DNA of 64,000 nt from Sphingomonadaceae bacterium (GCA_025359425.1 JANYGC010000100.1:1-64000); one strand, 5' to 3'. Shown: positions 25,593-35,207, numbered from the stretch's first letter. Made by a program: numbers and translations. Notes: generated from the letters alone by a model not told the origin.

Positions 25593-26447
25593 ATGCTGGC
25601 CGCCGAACGCGGCGCGGCGCTCAACACCTTGCTGGCCTACCGCCGCGACCTTGACGGCGCGGAGGAGGCGATCGGCGACCTGACCAGGGCCGACCGGGCG
25701 GCATTCGCGTCGCTTGGCGCGGCCTGGGCCGGGCTCGCCCCATCCAGCCTCGCGCGCAAATGCTCGGCGCTGCGCCAGTTCTGCGGCTTTATGGTCGATG
25801 AAGGCTGGCGCGGAGACGATCCTTCGCCCAGCCTGCCGCGCCCGCGCAGTCGCCGTCCGCTGCCCCGGCTGCTCGGCCATGCCGAGGTGGCCGCACTGTT
25901 CGAACGCGCCGAGGCCGAGGCGCTGGACGGAAGCAGTGCCGCGGTGCGCCTGCTGACCTTGCTCGAACTGCTCTATGGATCGGGACTACGCGCGACCGAA
26001 CTGGTTTCGCTGCCGCTCAGCGCGGTGCCACGCGACGCGCCGTTCCTGACCGTCACCGGCAAGGGCGGGCAGCAGCGCATGGTCCCGGTCAGCACCCGGG
26101 CGCAGCACGCGTTGAGGCGCTGGCTGGTGCTGCGGTCACCCGTCGGCAAGCACCTGTTTCCGTCGAGTTCCAAACAGGGCCACTTGACCCGGGTGCGGCT
26201 GTTCCAGCTGCTCCGTGCACTCGCCGCGCGCGCCGGGCTGGACCATGAAAAGCTCAGCCCGCATGTGCTGCGCCATGCCTTTGCAACCCATCTGCTCGAG
26301 GGCGGGGCCGACCTGCGGGTGCTGCAGATGTTGCTCGGCCACGCCGATATCGCCACCACCCAGATCTACACCCATGTCGATAGCGCGCGGCTTGTTGCCT
26401 TGGTCAATGCGCGCCATCCCCTTGCCGTGCGGCCCGCAGAGGGCTAG
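25593..26447 (+). CDS. xerD: tyrosine recombinase XerD-like
   Basis: This site-specific recombinase resolves chromosome dimers at dif. It has the N-terminal SAM-like core-binding domain, then the catalytic set: Arg in GSGLRATELVSL, Lys in GKGGQQR, HVLRHAFATHLL (His and Arg), LGHADIATT (His) and the nucleophile in IYTH. From ATG 25593 it is 284 residues, but ten well-fitting residues (ISAAIESFLA) are encoded just upstream with no ATG/GTG/TTG before the previous stop, so a rare start (for example ATC at 25563) is possible. XerD is more likely than XerC from context with accA, but not certain. Confidence 0.88.
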   Translation: MLAAERGAALNTLLAYRRDLDGAEEAIGDLTRADRAAFASLGAAWAGLAPSSLARKCSALRQFCGFMVDEGWRGDDPSPSLPRPRSRRPLPRLLGHAEVAALFERAEAEALDGSSAAVRLLTLLELLYGSGLRATELVSLPLSAVPRDAPFLTVTGKGGQQRMVPVSTRAQHALRRWLVLRSPVGKHLFPSSSKQGHLTRVRLFQLLRALAARAGLDHEKLSPHVLRHAFATHLLEGGADLRVLQMLLGHADIATTQIYTHVDSARLVALVNARHPLAVRPAEG

Positions 26448-26450
26448 CGC

Positions 26451-27416
26451 GTGCCGATGATTTCCTATCTAGAATTCGAAAAGCCAGTGGCTGCGCTCGA
26501 AGCGCGGATCGCCGAGTTGCGTGAGACGGCCAAGGGCGGCGACGTCGATATTTCGGCCGAAATCGACCGGCTCGCGAAGAAGAGCGCGCAGTTGCTCGCC
26601 AGTACCTATGCCGCGCTGACACCGTGGCAGAAAACCCAGGTTGCGCGCCACCCGATGCGCCCGCACTTCGTCGATTATGTCGAACTGGCCTTCACCGAAT
26701 TCATGCCTTTGGGCGGGGATCGCTATTTCGGTGACGATCAGGCGATCATCGGCGGTTTCGCCAAGCTGGGTGCCGATGGAAACGGGCGCCGGGTGATGCT
26801 GATCGGGCACGAAAAAGGCAACGACACCCAAAGCCGGATCAAGCACAATTTCGGCATGGGCAAGCCCGAGGGCTACCGCAAGGCGATCCGCCTGATGGAG
26901 CTGGCCGGGCGGTTCGGGCTGCCGGTGGTGACCCTGGTCGATACCTCGGGCGCGTTTCCGGGGATCGAGGCGGAGGAACGCGGGCAGGCCGAAGCCATCG
27001 CCCGCTCGACCGAGGCCTGCCTGATCCTGCCCGTCCCGATGGTCGCGGTGATCGTGGGTGAGGGCGGGTCGGGCGGTGCGGTTGCACTGGCCAGCGCCGA
27101 GCGCGTGCTGATGATGGAACATGCGGTCTATTCGGTGATCTCGCCCGAAGCCGGAGCTTCGATCCTGTGGCGCACGCCCGACAAGGCCCCGGAAATGGCC
27201 GAGGCGATGAAAACCACCGCTCAGGAGCTCCTCGCGCTCGGGGTGATCGACCGGATTGTGCCCGAGCCAGTCGGCGGCGCGCACCGCGAGCCGGCGGTTG
27301 CTGCGCTCAGCCTGGCCCAGGCCATTGGCCGCGAACTCGATAAACTGGCGACAATGACACCCGGCGAGCTGCGCGCCTCACGCGAGGAACGGTTCCTGCG
27401 CATCGGGGATAGCTGA
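26451..27416 (+). CDS. accA: acetyl-CoA carboxylase carboxyltransferase subunit alpha
   Basis: AccA is the alpha half of the carboxyltransferase that makes malonyl-CoA. The 321-residue protein has the helical N-terminus (YLEFEKPVAALEARI), the VDTSGAFPGIEAEERGQ segment and the GEGGSGGAVALASAERV oxyanion region; C-terminal helices end with SREERFLRIG. GTG at 26451 fits the AGAGGG spacing; ATG at 26457 is an alternative. It starts three bases after xerD. Confidence 0.96.
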   Translation: MPMISYLEFEKPVAALEARIAELRETAKGGDVDISAEIDRLAKKSAQLLASTYAALTPWQKTQVARHPMRPHFVDYVELAFTEFMPLGGDRYFGDDQAIIGGFAKLGADGNGRRVMLIGHEKGNDTQSRIKHNFGMGKPEGYRKAIRLMELAGRFGLPVVTLVDTSGAFPGIEAEERGQAEAIARSTEACLILPVPMVAVIVGEGGSGGAVALASAERVLMMEHAVYSVISPEAGASILWRTPDKAPEMAEAMKTTAQELLALGVIDRIVPEPVGGAHREPAVAALSLAQAIGRELDKLATMTPGELRASREERFLRIGDS

Positions 27417-27497
27417 ACCGGGTCAGGGATCGTTCAGCCGCCTTCGTGCGTTTAGCCCCATAATCGAGCAAATGATTTGCGACGAAGGGGAATGACT

Positions 27498-28970
27498 ATG
27501 AATCTGGGCCGCACAACCCGCTATTTGATCGGCGCTGCTCTGGTACTGAGCTTTGTTCCGCAAGGCGGACTGACCGCCGCTACCACCCGGGCCACCGCCG
27601 CTTCGATCAGCGCCAAAGACAAGGCCGAGGGCGCCAAGGCGCACCCGCAGCTGGTCGCCGAATACGGCGGCGCGCTAACCGGCCCGCAGGCCGACTATGT
27701 CGCCACCATCGGCAAGAAAATCGCGCTGCAATCGGGCATGAGCAACACATCGAGCGATTATACCGTGACCTTGCTCGACAGTTCGATCAACAACGCCTTC
27801 GCGATCCCCGGGGGCTACATCTACACCACCCGCCAGCTCGTCAGCCTGATGAACAACGAGGCCGAGCTGGGCGGGGTGCTGGGGCATGAATTTGCCCACA
27901 CTGTGCTGCGCCACAGCGCGCAGCGGCAAAGCAATTCGACCAAAAACCAGGTCGTCGGCATCCTTGGCGCGATCCTTTCGGGCGTGGTGCTGGGCAACAA
28001 CAGCCAGGTCGGGCAGCTGCTGCAGAAGGGTTTCCTGCAGGGCTCGCAGCTGCTCACCCTCAAGTTCTCGCGCAAGCAGGAGAGCGAAGCCGATTCGTAT
28101 GGCATCCAGTATCTGCGCAGGGCCGGATACGATCCGCGCGCCATGTCGACTGTGCTGCAAAGCCTCGCCAACCAGAACGCGCTCGACGCGAAACTGATGG
28201 GGACCAGCGAACAGGTCCCCGAATGGGCTTCGACTCACCCCGATCCCGCCTCACGCGTGCGCAGCGCTGCTGCGCAGGCCGGAACCGCCACCGGGGTGAC
28301 CAACCGCGATATGTTCCTCAGCCGGATTGCCGGACTGACATATGGTGATTCGGCCGCACAGGGTTATGCCGAGGGGCGCAGCTTCAAACATCCGATCGAA
28401 AAGCTGGCGTTCGAAGCGCCCGCCGGTTCTTATCTGGTCAATGGCAATCGGGCGGTCGCGATCGGCGGCACAGCGGGCAAAGGCCAGTTCACCACCGCGG
28501 CATTCAATGGCAACCTCGATAGCTATGTCACCGCGCAATTCGCTGCGCTGGCGCAGTCTAACCAGACGCAACTGACCCCGTCAGCGGTCCAGCGCACGAC
28601 GGTCAACGGCATTCCCGCCGCTTATTCGACCGCGCGGGTGACTTCGGGCAATAGTCAGGTCGACGTGACCGTGTTCGCTTACCAGTGGAGCAGCAGTCAG
28701 GCGTATCACTTCCTGACGATTACCCAGGCCGGACAGAACCCGTTCGATTCGATGTTCGGGTCGGTGCGGCGGCTGTCCAATGCCGAGGCAGCGGCGCTCA
28801 AGCCGCGCAAGTTGCAGGTGGTCACCGTCAAGAGCAGCGACACCGTGCAGTCGCTGGCGGCGCGGATGGCCTATACCGATGCCCCGCTCGAGCGGTTCCT
28901 GGTGCTCAACGGGCTGTCCGCGAACGCGCGGCTCAACGCCGGTCAGAAGATCAAGCTCGTCACTTATTGA
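27498..28970 (+). CDS. periplasmic M48 metalloprotease with LysM domain
   Basis: This 490-residue secreted protein has a signal peptide over about residues 1-27. The zinc protease motif is HEFAH (H130, E131, H134), and the third ligand probably lies in the SRKQESEADSYG stretch. A middle domain of unknown fold follows. The C-terminal 50 residues (VVTVKSSDTVQSLAARM to LNAGQKIKLVTY) form a LysM peptidoglycan-binding domain. This is the BepA/YfgC/LoiP type of outer-membrane quality-control protease anchored to the wall. ATG 27498 sits seven bases after GGGG; ATG 27492 is an alternative. Confidence 0.9.
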   Translation: MNLGRTTRYLIGAALVLSFVPQGGLTAATTRATAASISAKDKAEGAKAHPQLVAEYGGALTGPQADYVATIGKKIALQSGMSNTSSDYTVTLLDSSINNAFAIPGGYIYTTRQLVSLMNNEAELGGVLGHEFAHTVLRHSAQRQSNSTKNQVVGILGAILSGVVLGNNSQVGQLLQKGFLQGSQLLTLKFSRKQESEADSYGIQYLRRAGYDPRAMSTVLQSLANQNALDAKLMGTSEQVPEWASTHPDPASRVRSAAAQAGTATGVTNRDMFLSRIAGLTYGDSAAQGYAEGRSFKHPIEKLAFEAPAGSYLVNGNRAVAIGGTAGKGQFTTAAFNGNLDSYVTAQFAALAQSNQTQLTPSAVQRTTVNGIPAAYSTARVTSGNSQVDVTVFAYQWSSSQAYHFLTITQAGQNPFDSMFGSVRRLSNAEAAALKPRKLQVVTVKSSDTVQSLAARMAYTDAPLERFLVLNGLSANARLNAGQKIKLVTY

Positions 28971-28995
28971 TTGGTACGTATTACGCACAAACGAA

Positions 28996-29023
28996 AGGGG
29001 CGGCAGGTTTCCCTGCCGCCCCT
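28996..29023. terminator. hairpin between the M48 protease and the Flp pilin
   Basis: A perfect 12-bp stem AGGGGCGGCAGG/CCTGCCGCCCCT with loop TTTC lies between convergent genes. No strong T-tract follows, so it may be a two-way terminator or a 3'-end stabiliser. Confidence 0.6.
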
Positions 29024-29066
29024 CGTGTTGGGTACACCCGAAGGTGTCCGTTACACCGTGGTTGCG

Positions 29067-29249
29067 TTAAGCAGCCGCGGCGTTAGCGACGCCCATTGCG
29101 GACGAAGTCGTGTTGAACGTGGTCTTCAGTTCGTTGCCGAGGCCCTGCATCGCAGTGATGGCGGCAACGGCGATCAGAGCAGCGATCAGGCCATATTCAA
29201 TGGCAGTTGCGCCAGCTTCGTCACGGATCAGCTTGTTGATGAACTTCAT
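29067..29249 (-). CDS. Flp family type IVb pilin (copy 1)
   Basis: This 60-residue prepilin has the Flp processing site G/ATAIEYGL followed by a long hydrophobic helix (IAALIAVAAITAMQGL) and a short Ser/Ala/Asn-rich tail. ATG 29249 follows AGGAGA. Flp pilins are cleaved by a TadV/CpaA-type peptidase and assembled by the Tad apparatus; none of those genes is in this window. It is next to a second, divergent pilin copy in the same orientation. Confidence 0.9.
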   Translation of the reverse strand: MKFINKLIRDEAGATAIEYGLIAALIAVAAITAMQGLGNELKTTFNTTSSAMGVANAAAA

Positions 29250-29346
29250 GGTTAGTCTCCTGTTGGCAGTCTTCAGTTTACCCGGCTCATTCCCTGTCAC
29301 CCGAATTGAGCAACTGCCGGATTAAGGGGAATTCCTTGCCAAATGT

Positions 29347-29535
29347 TTAACCGGCGACACTTGCATTGGCAGCACTCGAGCTGCTCGCTACAATATTCCA
29401 AGTGTTCTGGGTCTCATTGGCAAAGCCCTGCAGTGCGGTCAGCATCGCGAGAACGATAAGCGCGCAGATCAGCCCCATTTCGACTGCCGACGTCCCCCGA
29501 TCATCACGGATCAATGCTGTAATCAGTCTTTTCAT
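29347..29535 (-). CDS. Flp family type IVb pilin paralogue (copy 2)
   Basis: This 62-residue protein has the layout of copy 1: basic head (MKRLITALIRDDRG), cleavage site G/TSAVEMGL, hydrophobic helix and a Ser/Ala-rich tail. The position after the conserved Glu is Met here instead of Tyr, so processing or assembly may differ. It has its own upstream spacer of 97 bases to copy 1. A duplicated pilin pair with no Tad genes nearby suggests the assembly locus is elsewhere. Confidence 0.85.
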   Translation of the reverse strand: MKRLITALIRDDRGTSAVEMGLICALIVLAMLTALQGFANETQNTWNIVASSSSAANASVAG

Positions 29536-29615
29536 GACCCCGTCTCCGCTCCTCTTGCAGATGAGCTTCGAATATCGGGTGCAGTCCTAACAAATGGTTT
29601 AAACTGGGCGGATGA

Positions 29616-30029
29616 GTGAAAAGAATTCCGACAATGCTTGAAGTGGTCGCGGCCGCGTTGATCGATGATGGCGGGCGCATATTGCTGCAGCAGCGCCGGC
29701 CAGAGCGGCAGCACGGCGGGCTGTGGGAGTTTCCCGGCGGGAAGGTCGAGCCGCGCGAAACCGCCATCGCAGCGCTGATCCGCGAGATCGATGAAGAGCT
29801 GGGGGTAGGGCTGGAGGCGACCGACCTGACCTGGCTGGCGCGCGCGGAAGATGCTGCCGCCGGGCTTGTCATCAGTCTTTACACTTGCTGCCGCTGGACC
29901 GGCGCTCCGCACTGTCTCGATGCCGCTGGGATCGGCTGGTTCGCGCCCGGCGAGATGATGGCATTGCCGATGCCGCCGCTCGACCGGCCGCTGGCTACGG
30001 CGCTCAAGACGATGCTGCAAAAGCCCTAA
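29616..30029 (+). CDS. mutT: 8-oxo-dGTP diphosphatase (Nudix)
   Basis: This 137-residue Nudix hydrolase clears oxidised dGTP from the nucleotide pool. The Nudix box GGKVEPRETAIAALIREI followed by DEELGV fits GX5EX7REUXEEXGU. The MutT-type QQRRPERQHGGLWEFPGG stretch precedes it. GTG 29616 gives the full frame; ATG 29634 (MLEVVAAALIDD) is an equally good start. It is divergent from the pilins and ends 49 bases before the tRNA-Arg gene. Confidence 0.9.
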   Translation: MKRIPTMLEVVAAALIDDGGRILLQQRRPERQHGGLWEFPGGKVEPRETAIAALIREIDEELGVGLEATDLTWLARAEDAAAGLVISLYTCCRWTGAPHCLDAAGIGWFAPGEMMALPMPPLDRPLATALKTMLQKP

Positions 30030-30078
30030 TTAGCGGCTTGCCAAGCTCGGGACTGGCCCCTATGTGCGCCACTCAAAT

Positions 30079-30155
30079 GCGCCCGTAGCTCAGCTGGATA
30101 GAGCATCAGACTACGAATCTGAGGGCCGGACGTTCGAATCGTTCCGGGCGCACCA
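30079..30155 (+). tRNA. tRNA-Arg (anticodon ACG)
   Basis: A 77-base cloverleaf is visible: acceptor stem GCGCCCG/CGGGCGC, anticodon stem CAGAC/ATCTG shape with loop CTACGAA giving anticodon ACG, T-loop GTTCGAATC, and encoded CCA. A34 is expected to be edited to inosine. No integrase gene is next to it. Confidence 0.97.
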
Positions 30156-30187
30156 TTTTCCCCATCACCGGCAAGGCGGCATGTGGC

Positions 30188-31171
30188 TCAAGGCTTGGGC
30201 GCGATGTGTCCGCCGAACTTGAACCGCATCGCCGAGAGCAGCCGGTCGCCAAACCCGTCGCTGAGCCGCGAGCGGTAGCGCTCATACAGCGACATGGTCA
30301 GCACCGGGGTGGAGACTTCCTGTTCGAGCGAGGCTTCGACCGTCCAGCGGCCTTCGCCCGAATCCTGCACTTGCGGCGAATAGGGGGCGAGGTCGGGGTT
30401 GCCAGCCATTGCATCGGCGCTGAGATCGAGCAGCCACGAGGTCACCACGCTGCCGCGCCGCCACAGCTCGGCGATCGCCGCAGTGTCGAGCTCGTAACGC
30501 CGTTGTTCGGGTAGTTTGGGATTATCTGCGGTTGCGAGCAGGGCAAAGCCTTCGGCGTAGGCCTGCATCATCCCGTATTCGATGCCGTTGTGGACCATCT
30601 TGACGTAGTGGCCCGAGCCCGAAGGGCCGCAGTGGAGCCAACCCTGCTCGGCGGTGTCAGTCAGCTTGCTGGCGGCGCGCGCGGGGGTGCGCGGAATGTC
30701 GCCAGTGCCCGGCGCGAGCGTGGCAAAGATCGGCGCGTTGCGGTCGGCTGCGGCCTTGGCGCCGCCGACCATCAGGCAATAGCCGCGCTCGAGCCCGAAC
30801 ACCCCGCCGCTGGTCCCGACATCGAGGAAATCGATCTGCTTTTGCGCCAGCATCGCGGCCCGCGCGACGCTGTCCTTGAAGTGCGAGTTGCCGCCGTCGA
30901 TCAGGGTATCGCCAGGTTCGAGCAGCTCGCCGAGCGCAGCAATCGCGCCGTCGGTGATCTTGCCCGCCGGGACCATCAGCCAGACGGTGCGCGGCTTGGC
31001 CAGCCCGGCCACCATCTCGGCCAGCGCCGGGTAGCCCATCGCCCCGGCTGCGACGATCGCCGCATAGGCTTCCGGGCGAATGTCCTGGATGGCCACCTGA
31101 TGCCCGCCGCGCAGCAGCCGCAGGGCCATATTGCCGCCCATCCGGCCGGCGCCGACAATGCCGATCTGCAT
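30188..31171 (-). CDS. gnd: 6-phosphogluconate dehydrogenase, short (GndA/YqeC) type
   Basis: This 327-residue decarboxylating dehydrogenase is far shorter than the classic enzyme of about 470 residues and lacks most of its C-terminal domain. The cofactor loop [17 protein letters not shown] is followed by an acidic QDI, which suggests NAD rather than NADP (inference). Substrate motifs [14 protein letters not shown] and [22 protein letters not shown] are intact. It begins directly after the MaoC-like gene stop codon, so it is the second gene of a pair. Confidence 0.88.
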   Translation of the reverse strand: MQIGIVGAGRMGGNMALRLLRGGHQVAIQDIRPEAYAAIVAAGAMGYPALAEMVAGLAKPRTVWLMVPAGKITDGAIAALGELLEPGDTLIDGGNSHFKDSVARAAMLAQKQIDFLDVGTSGGVFGLERGYCLMVGGAKAAADRNAPIFATLAPGTGDIPRTPARAASKLTDTAEQGWLHCGPSGSGHYVKMVHNGIEYGMMQAYAEGFALLATADNPKLPEQRRYELDTAAIAELWRRGSVVTSWLLDLSADAMAGNPDLAPYSPQVQDSGEGRWTVEASLEQEVSTPVLTMSLYERYRSRLSDGFGDRLLSAMRFKFGGHIAPKP

Positions 31172-31172
31172 G

Positions 31173-31637
31173 TCAGCTATTCTCCGGCGCGCTGCGGCGC
31201 TTGATCAGCGCGGTGCGCAGGCACGAACAAACCACCTCGCCGCGCTGGTTGGTCAATTCGTGGCGGAAAGTGATGATGCCGGCATTGGGCCGTGATCCCG
31301 ATGGCTTCAATTCGGTCACCTCGCTGGTGGCGCGCAGGGTATCGCCGATGAAGACCGGTTTGGGCATGACAAGTTTGTCATAGCCCAGGTTGGCGACCAG
31401 CGAGCCCAGCGTGGTGTCACCCACCGACAGCCCGACCATCAGCGCGAAAGTGAAAGTGCCGTTGACCAGGATCTGGCCGAACTCGCTCGCCTTGGCCGCT
31501 TCGACATCGATATGCAGCGGCTGCGGGTTGTGCGTCATCACCGAGAACAGCAGGTTGTCGGTCTCGGTCACCGTGCGGCCGATGTCGTGGCTCAGCCGGT
31601 CACCCACTTGCCAGTCTTCGAAGTAGCGTCCTGCCAT
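31173..31637 (-). CDS. MaoC family dehydratase (hotdog enoyl-hydratase-like)
   Basis: This 154-residue single-hotdog protein has the hydratase motif with catalytic Asp/His (NPQPLHIDVEAA) and the GTFTFALMVGLSVG segment. MaoC-like proteins hydrate enoyl-CoAs; the (R)-specific mesaconyl/enoyl type fits the layout. ATG 31637 is the family start, and the longer frame runs back through the reductase gene. It lies 49 bases after the ferredoxin reductase gene. Confidence 0.88.
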   Translation of the reverse strand: MAGRYFEDWQVGDRLSHDIGRTVTETDNLLFSVMTHNPQPLHIDVEAAKASEFGQILVNGTFTFALMVGLSVGDTTLGSLVANLGYDKLVMPKPVFIGDTLRATSEVTELKPSGSRPNAGIITFRHELTNQRGEVVCSCLRTALIKRRSAPENS

Positions 31638-31686
31638 TGCGTGCGTGTCCTTGTCCGCTTTCAGCCTAGCCTGTGCCGCGTTGTAA

Positions 31687-32931
31687 TCAACCGCCCGCCG
31701 CCGCGAGCATGTCCTTGAGCGGCACCTCGGTGTCGGCCAGCGTATCGGGATCGTCGGGCTTGAACCCGGCCTCGACCAGCTTGCGGCCCTGGACATAATC
31801 CTTGACGCTGTTCACGCAGTCGAGCGCGATCACCTGACCCTGGCGCAGATACACCACTGCGAACGAGCGCGCTGCGGGATCGCCGCGCACCACTTCGCGG
31901 TCATAGCCGAGCGACAGTCCGACAGTCTGTAACTTGAGGTCGTATTGGTTCGACCAGAACCATGGTGTCGCACCGTATGCGACCGGCTCACCGCAGATCG
32001 CCTTGGCCGCGCAGGTCGCCATGTCGTTGGCGTTCTGCACCGATTCCAAACGAACAACCGTGTTGTTGGCAAAGGCGTTGGCCTGCGCCGCGCAGTCCCC
32101 AATGGCATAGATATCGGGCAGGCTGGTCCGGCAAAACTCATCGACGTCGATGCCGTTGCCGCCCGCCGCACCGGCGCTGAGCAGTGGGCCGACCGCGGGC
32201 ACGATCCCGATCCCGACGATGACGAGGTGGGCGGGCAGGGTGGTGCCGTCGGCCAGAGTCACCCCGGTAACCTTGCCGTTCTCACCGACGAGCGCCTCGA
32301 CTGCGGTTTCGGTGCGCAGATCGACTCCATGCGCGCGGTGTTCGGCTTCGATGAAGCGCGACAGCGTTTCGCCCGCGACCCGCGCCAGGACCCGCGGCAG
32401 CATTTCGAGGACGGTTACGCTCACCCCGAGTTTGGTCAGCACCGCCGCCGCCTCGAGCCCGATGTAGCCGCCGCCGATGACCACCGCGCGGTTCGCCCCG
32501 GCGTCGAGTTCCTTCATCAGCTGGTCGACATCGGCGCGGGTGCGCACCGCGTGGACGCCCGCAAGGTCGGCCCCTTCGCATGCCATTTTCCGCGGATCGC
32601 CGCCGGTTGCCCAGATCGCCTGGCCGTAGGTTATCGTGGCACCGTCCCGCAGCGTCAGCTGGTGCGCAGCGGGATCGACTTTCATCACCTCGGCATTGCG
32701 CAGCAAGGTGATCGCCTTGTCGCCCCAGAACGCTTCGGGGCGCAGGCAAATCCGCTCGAAGGTCTTTTCGCGGGCAAGGTATTCCTTCGATAGCGGCGGA
32801 CGTTCGTAGGGGATTTCTGGTTCACGCCCGATCAGCAGGATCGACCCGGCAAAGCCGTTCTGGCGCAGCGCGATCGCCGCTTGCGCCCCGCCGTGGCCGG
32901 CTCCGACAATCACCACATCAGCTTGATCCAT
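31687..32931 (-). CDS. FAD-dependent ferredoxin/rubredoxin reductase family protein
   Basis: This 414-residue flavoprotein has two dinucleotide motifs ([17 protein letters not shown] at the N-terminus, [17 protein letters not shown] in the middle) and the FAD contact DIYAIGDCA. The family includes the reductases that supply P450s, ring-hydroxylating dioxygenases and alkane monooxygenases with electrons. No ferredoxin or oxygenase partner is in the window. ATG 32931 fits the conserved start; the open frame reaches 33933 only as antisense to the PLD gene. Confidence 0.9.
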   Translation of the reverse strand: MDQADVVIVGAGHGGAQAAIALRQNGFAGSILLIGREPEIPYERPPLSKEYLAREKTFERICLRPEAFWGDKAITLLRNAEVMKVDPAAHQLTLRDGATITYGQAIWATGGDPRKMACEGADLAGVHAVRTRADVDQLMKELDAGANRAVVIGGGYIGLEAAAVLTKLGVSVTVLEMLPRVLARVAGETLSRFIEAEHRAHGVDLRTETAVEALVGENGKVTGVTLADGTTLPAHLVIVGIGIVPAVGPLLSAGAAGGNGIDVDEFCRTSLPDIYAIGDCAAQANAFANNTVVRLESVQNANDMATCAAKAICGEPVAYGATPWFWSNQYDLKLQTVGLSLGYDREVVRGDPAARSFAVVYLRQGQVIALDCVNSVKDYVQGRKLVEAGFKPDDPDTLADTEVPLKDMLAAAGG

Positions 32932-33090
32932 GCATCCGTCCCTGCGGCTCCCGATTCGCCCGCATCTAGGAGCCTTGGGGGCAATGGGTCCAGTCCGGCG
33001 CGTTGCAGCGCGTTCATTCGCTTGCATTTTAATTATCGGGCCGGGCGCATGGTGCGTGACGGGAAGCGCTCGGCTGGATAAGACCGGGCG

Positions 33091-34584
33091 ATGGAGAGTG
33101 ACCCAACCCCGCTCGCGCCCAATCCTTCGGTCTGGCGCTTTGCCCGGGCGAGCCGCGCGCACGTGGTCATCGATGCCGCCGATTATTACGCGCTGATGCA
33201 GCAAGCGATGCACCGCGCGCAGCAGCTGATCTTCATGATCGGCTGGGATTTCGATACCCGGATGCGGCTTGGAAAAGGCCGCCGGTTCTGGAATCTGCCC
33301 CGCAAAAGGATCAATCCGGCACGGTTGGGGGCATATGTCATCTGGCTGTGCGAACGAAATCCAGGGTTGCAGGTACGGACCCTCAAGTGGAATTTCGGTG
33401 CGCTCAAGTTCCTGTTCCGCGGCTCGATGATCCTCGACCTGATCCGCTGGATGCTGCACCCGCAGATCGACTTCAAATTGGATTCCGCGCACCCGATCGG
33501 CTGCAGCCATCACCAGAAGGTGGTGGTGATCGACGATACCTTTGCGGTCTGCGGCGGAATCGACATGACCTCGGACCGGTGGGACACGCCCGAGCATCTC
33601 GAAGCCGATCCCCGGCGGCACAAGCCCTACAGCAAGAAGCTGTATGGGCCGTGGCACGATCTGACCATGCTGGTCGAAGGCGATGTCGCCGGGAACCTCG
33701 CCGAACTGGGCCGCGACCGCTGGGAGCGAGCCGGGGGCAAGCCGATGATACCCTGCAAGCCGCAGCGTGAAAGCGCGTGGCCAAAAGGATTGACGGCGGA
33801 GTTCGAAGATGTCGAGGTCGGGATCGCGCGGACTCGCGCCGAATGGCATGGAAGCAGCGAAATTCGCGAGATCGAAGCGCTGTTCATCGAACACATCGCG
33901 CGCGCCAAGCGGTTCATCTATGCCGAAAGCCAATACTTCGCCAGCCGTGCGATTGCCGAAGCACTGGTTGAGCGACTGGCCCGGCCCGATCCGCCAGAAA
34001 TCGTCCTGATCAATCCCGAAAGTGCCGAAGGCTGGCTCGAACAGACGGCGATGGACGGCGCGCGAGTGCAGTTATGCCACGCAATCGGATCCGACGACCC
34101 GGACAGCCGCTTCCGGATTTTCATGCCCTTCAACGCCGCCGGGACCGCGATCTATGTCCATTCCAAGGTCATGATTGTCGATGACGAAGTAATCCGGATC
34201 GGCTCGGCCAACATGAACAACCGTTCGATGGGGCTCGACAGCGAATGCGACCTGTTCATCGATGCGGCGCGCCCGGGCAATGCCCACGCCTCGGCCCCGA
34301 TCAAACGGGTGCGGATCGCGCTGCTGGCCGAACACACCGGGCTGACGGCCCTGCAAGTCGAACAGCAGCTCTCCGCCAATCCATCGATGATCGAGCTGAT
34401 TACGCAGGCGCCCAAGACCGGAAAGTACCTTGAACCTTTTGCCTTGCGTCCGCTGACCGATGCAGAGAAAGCGGTCGCGGATAACGCGCTGCTCGATCCC
34501 GAGCGGCCCGAAGAGCTGTTCGAACCGTTCAGCAAGAAGCGCGGGCTGTTTCGCCGCGGCGGACTGCTGCGCAGACCGAAGTGA
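33091..34584 (+). CDS. phospholipase D / cardiolipin-synthase-like protein
   Basis: This 497-residue protein has two HKD-type motifs, [13 protein letters not shown] (near residue 150) and [11 protein letters not shown] (near 360), each followed by a GSANMNNRS or [13 protein letters not shown] loop. There is no clear membrane span, unlike classic Cls. The protein may make or remodel phospholipid, or cleave phosphodiesters. It overlaps the folE start region by one to four bases, so the two genes are coupled. Confidence 0.85.
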   Translation: MESDPTPLAPNPSVWRFARASRAHVVIDAADYYALMQQAMHRAQQLIFMIGWDFDTRMRLGKGRRFWNLPRKRINPARLGAYVIWLCERNPGLQVRTLKWNFGALKFLFRGSMILDLIRWMLHPQIDFKLDSAHPIGCSHHQKVVVIDDTFAVCGGIDMTSDRWDTPEHLEADPRRHKPYSKKLYGPWHDLTMLVEGDVAGNLAELGRDRWERAGGKPMIPCKPQRESAWPKGLTAEFEDVEVGIARTRAEWHGSSEIREIEALFIEHIARAKRFIYAESQYFASRAIAEALVERLARPDPPEIVLINPESAEGWLEQTAMDGARVQLCHAIGSDDPDSRFRIFMPFNAAGTAIYVHSKVMIVDDEVIRIGSANMNNRSMGLDSECDLFIDAARPGNAHASAPIKRVRIALLAEHTGLTALQVEQQLSANPSMIELITQAPKTGKYLEPFALRPLTDAEKAVADNALLDPERPEELFEPFSKKRGLFRRGGLLRRPK

Positions 34585-35204
34585 TGGAGAAGACGATGGA
34601 CGGTGCGGTGCGTATTTCCGATGGCGGCCCCAAGCCCAAGCTGCCGGTGCCCGATGAAGTTCAGGATGCAATCCGCACGCTGATCCGCTGGTCGGGCGAC
34701 GATCCGGATCGTGAAGGCCTGCTCGATACCCCGGCCCGCGTGGGCCGCGCGTGGAAGGAATACTGCCAGGGCTATGGTTCTGACCCGGCTTTGCACCTTG
34801 CCCGCCAGTTCGAGGAGGTCGGCGGTTACAACGAGCTGGTGCTGCTTAAGGACATCCCGTTCCAGTCGCACTGCGAGCACCACATGGCGCCGATCACCGG
34901 CACCGCGCATATTGCCTATATGCCGCGCGACAAGGTGGTCGGCATTTCCAAGCTCGCCCGCGTGCTGCACGGCTTTGCCGAACGGCTGCAGATCCAGGAA
35001 CGGCTCACCGCCGAGGTCGCGCAATGCATCTGGGCCAACCTCCACCCGCACGGCGTGGCAGTGGTGATCAAGGCGCAGCACGGCTGCATGACCGGGCGCG
35101 GGGTCAAGACCCCCGGGGTCGAAATGGTCACCAGCCGGCTGCTCGGCTGCTTCCTCGACGATTCGCGCAGCCGCAAGGAAGTCCTCGCGCTGATGGGGTT
35201 CTAG
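34584..35204 (+). CDS. folE: GTP cyclohydrolase I (FolE type)
   Basis: FolE turns GTP into 7,8-dihydroneopterin triphosphate, the entry to folate and pterin synthesis. It is about 206 residues with zinc ligands in QSHCEHHMAPITG and HGCMTGRGVKTPG and a normal C-terminus ending RKEVLALMGF. GTG 34581 or ATG 34584 may start it. The last 61 bases are repeated in degenerate form at 35671-35731, on the far side of the next gene. Confidence 0.96.
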   Translation: MEKTMDGAVRISDGGPKPKLPVPDEVQDAIRTLIRWSGDDPDREGLLDTPARVGRAWKEYCQGYGSDPALHLARQFEEVGGYNELVLLKDIPFQSHCEHHMAPITGTAHIAYMPRDKVVGISKLARVLHGFAERLQIQERLTAEVAQCIWANLHPHGVAVVIKAQHGCMTGRGVKTPGVEMVTSRLLGCFLDDSRSRKEVLALMGF

Positions 35205-35207
35205 ACA

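Noticed and set aside
23532..25880. 782-residue minus-strand frame opposite the secreted protein gene
   Set aside because: Shadow of the plus-strand gene, rich in Arg/His/Pro/Gln as such shadows are, no start signals.
25593..26447. The tyrosine recombinase as a phage or integron integrase
   Set aside because: Length, catalytic boxes and position before accA fit the chromosomal Xer type; no attachment sites or cargo are seen.
30079..30155. tRNA-Arg as the attachment site of an integrated element
   Set aside because: No integrase, no repeat of the tRNA 3' end and only housekeeping genes follow.
31687..33933. 748-residue reading of the reductase with a long N-terminal extension
   Set aside because: The first third is antisense to the PLD gene; the conserved flavoprotein start is at 32931.
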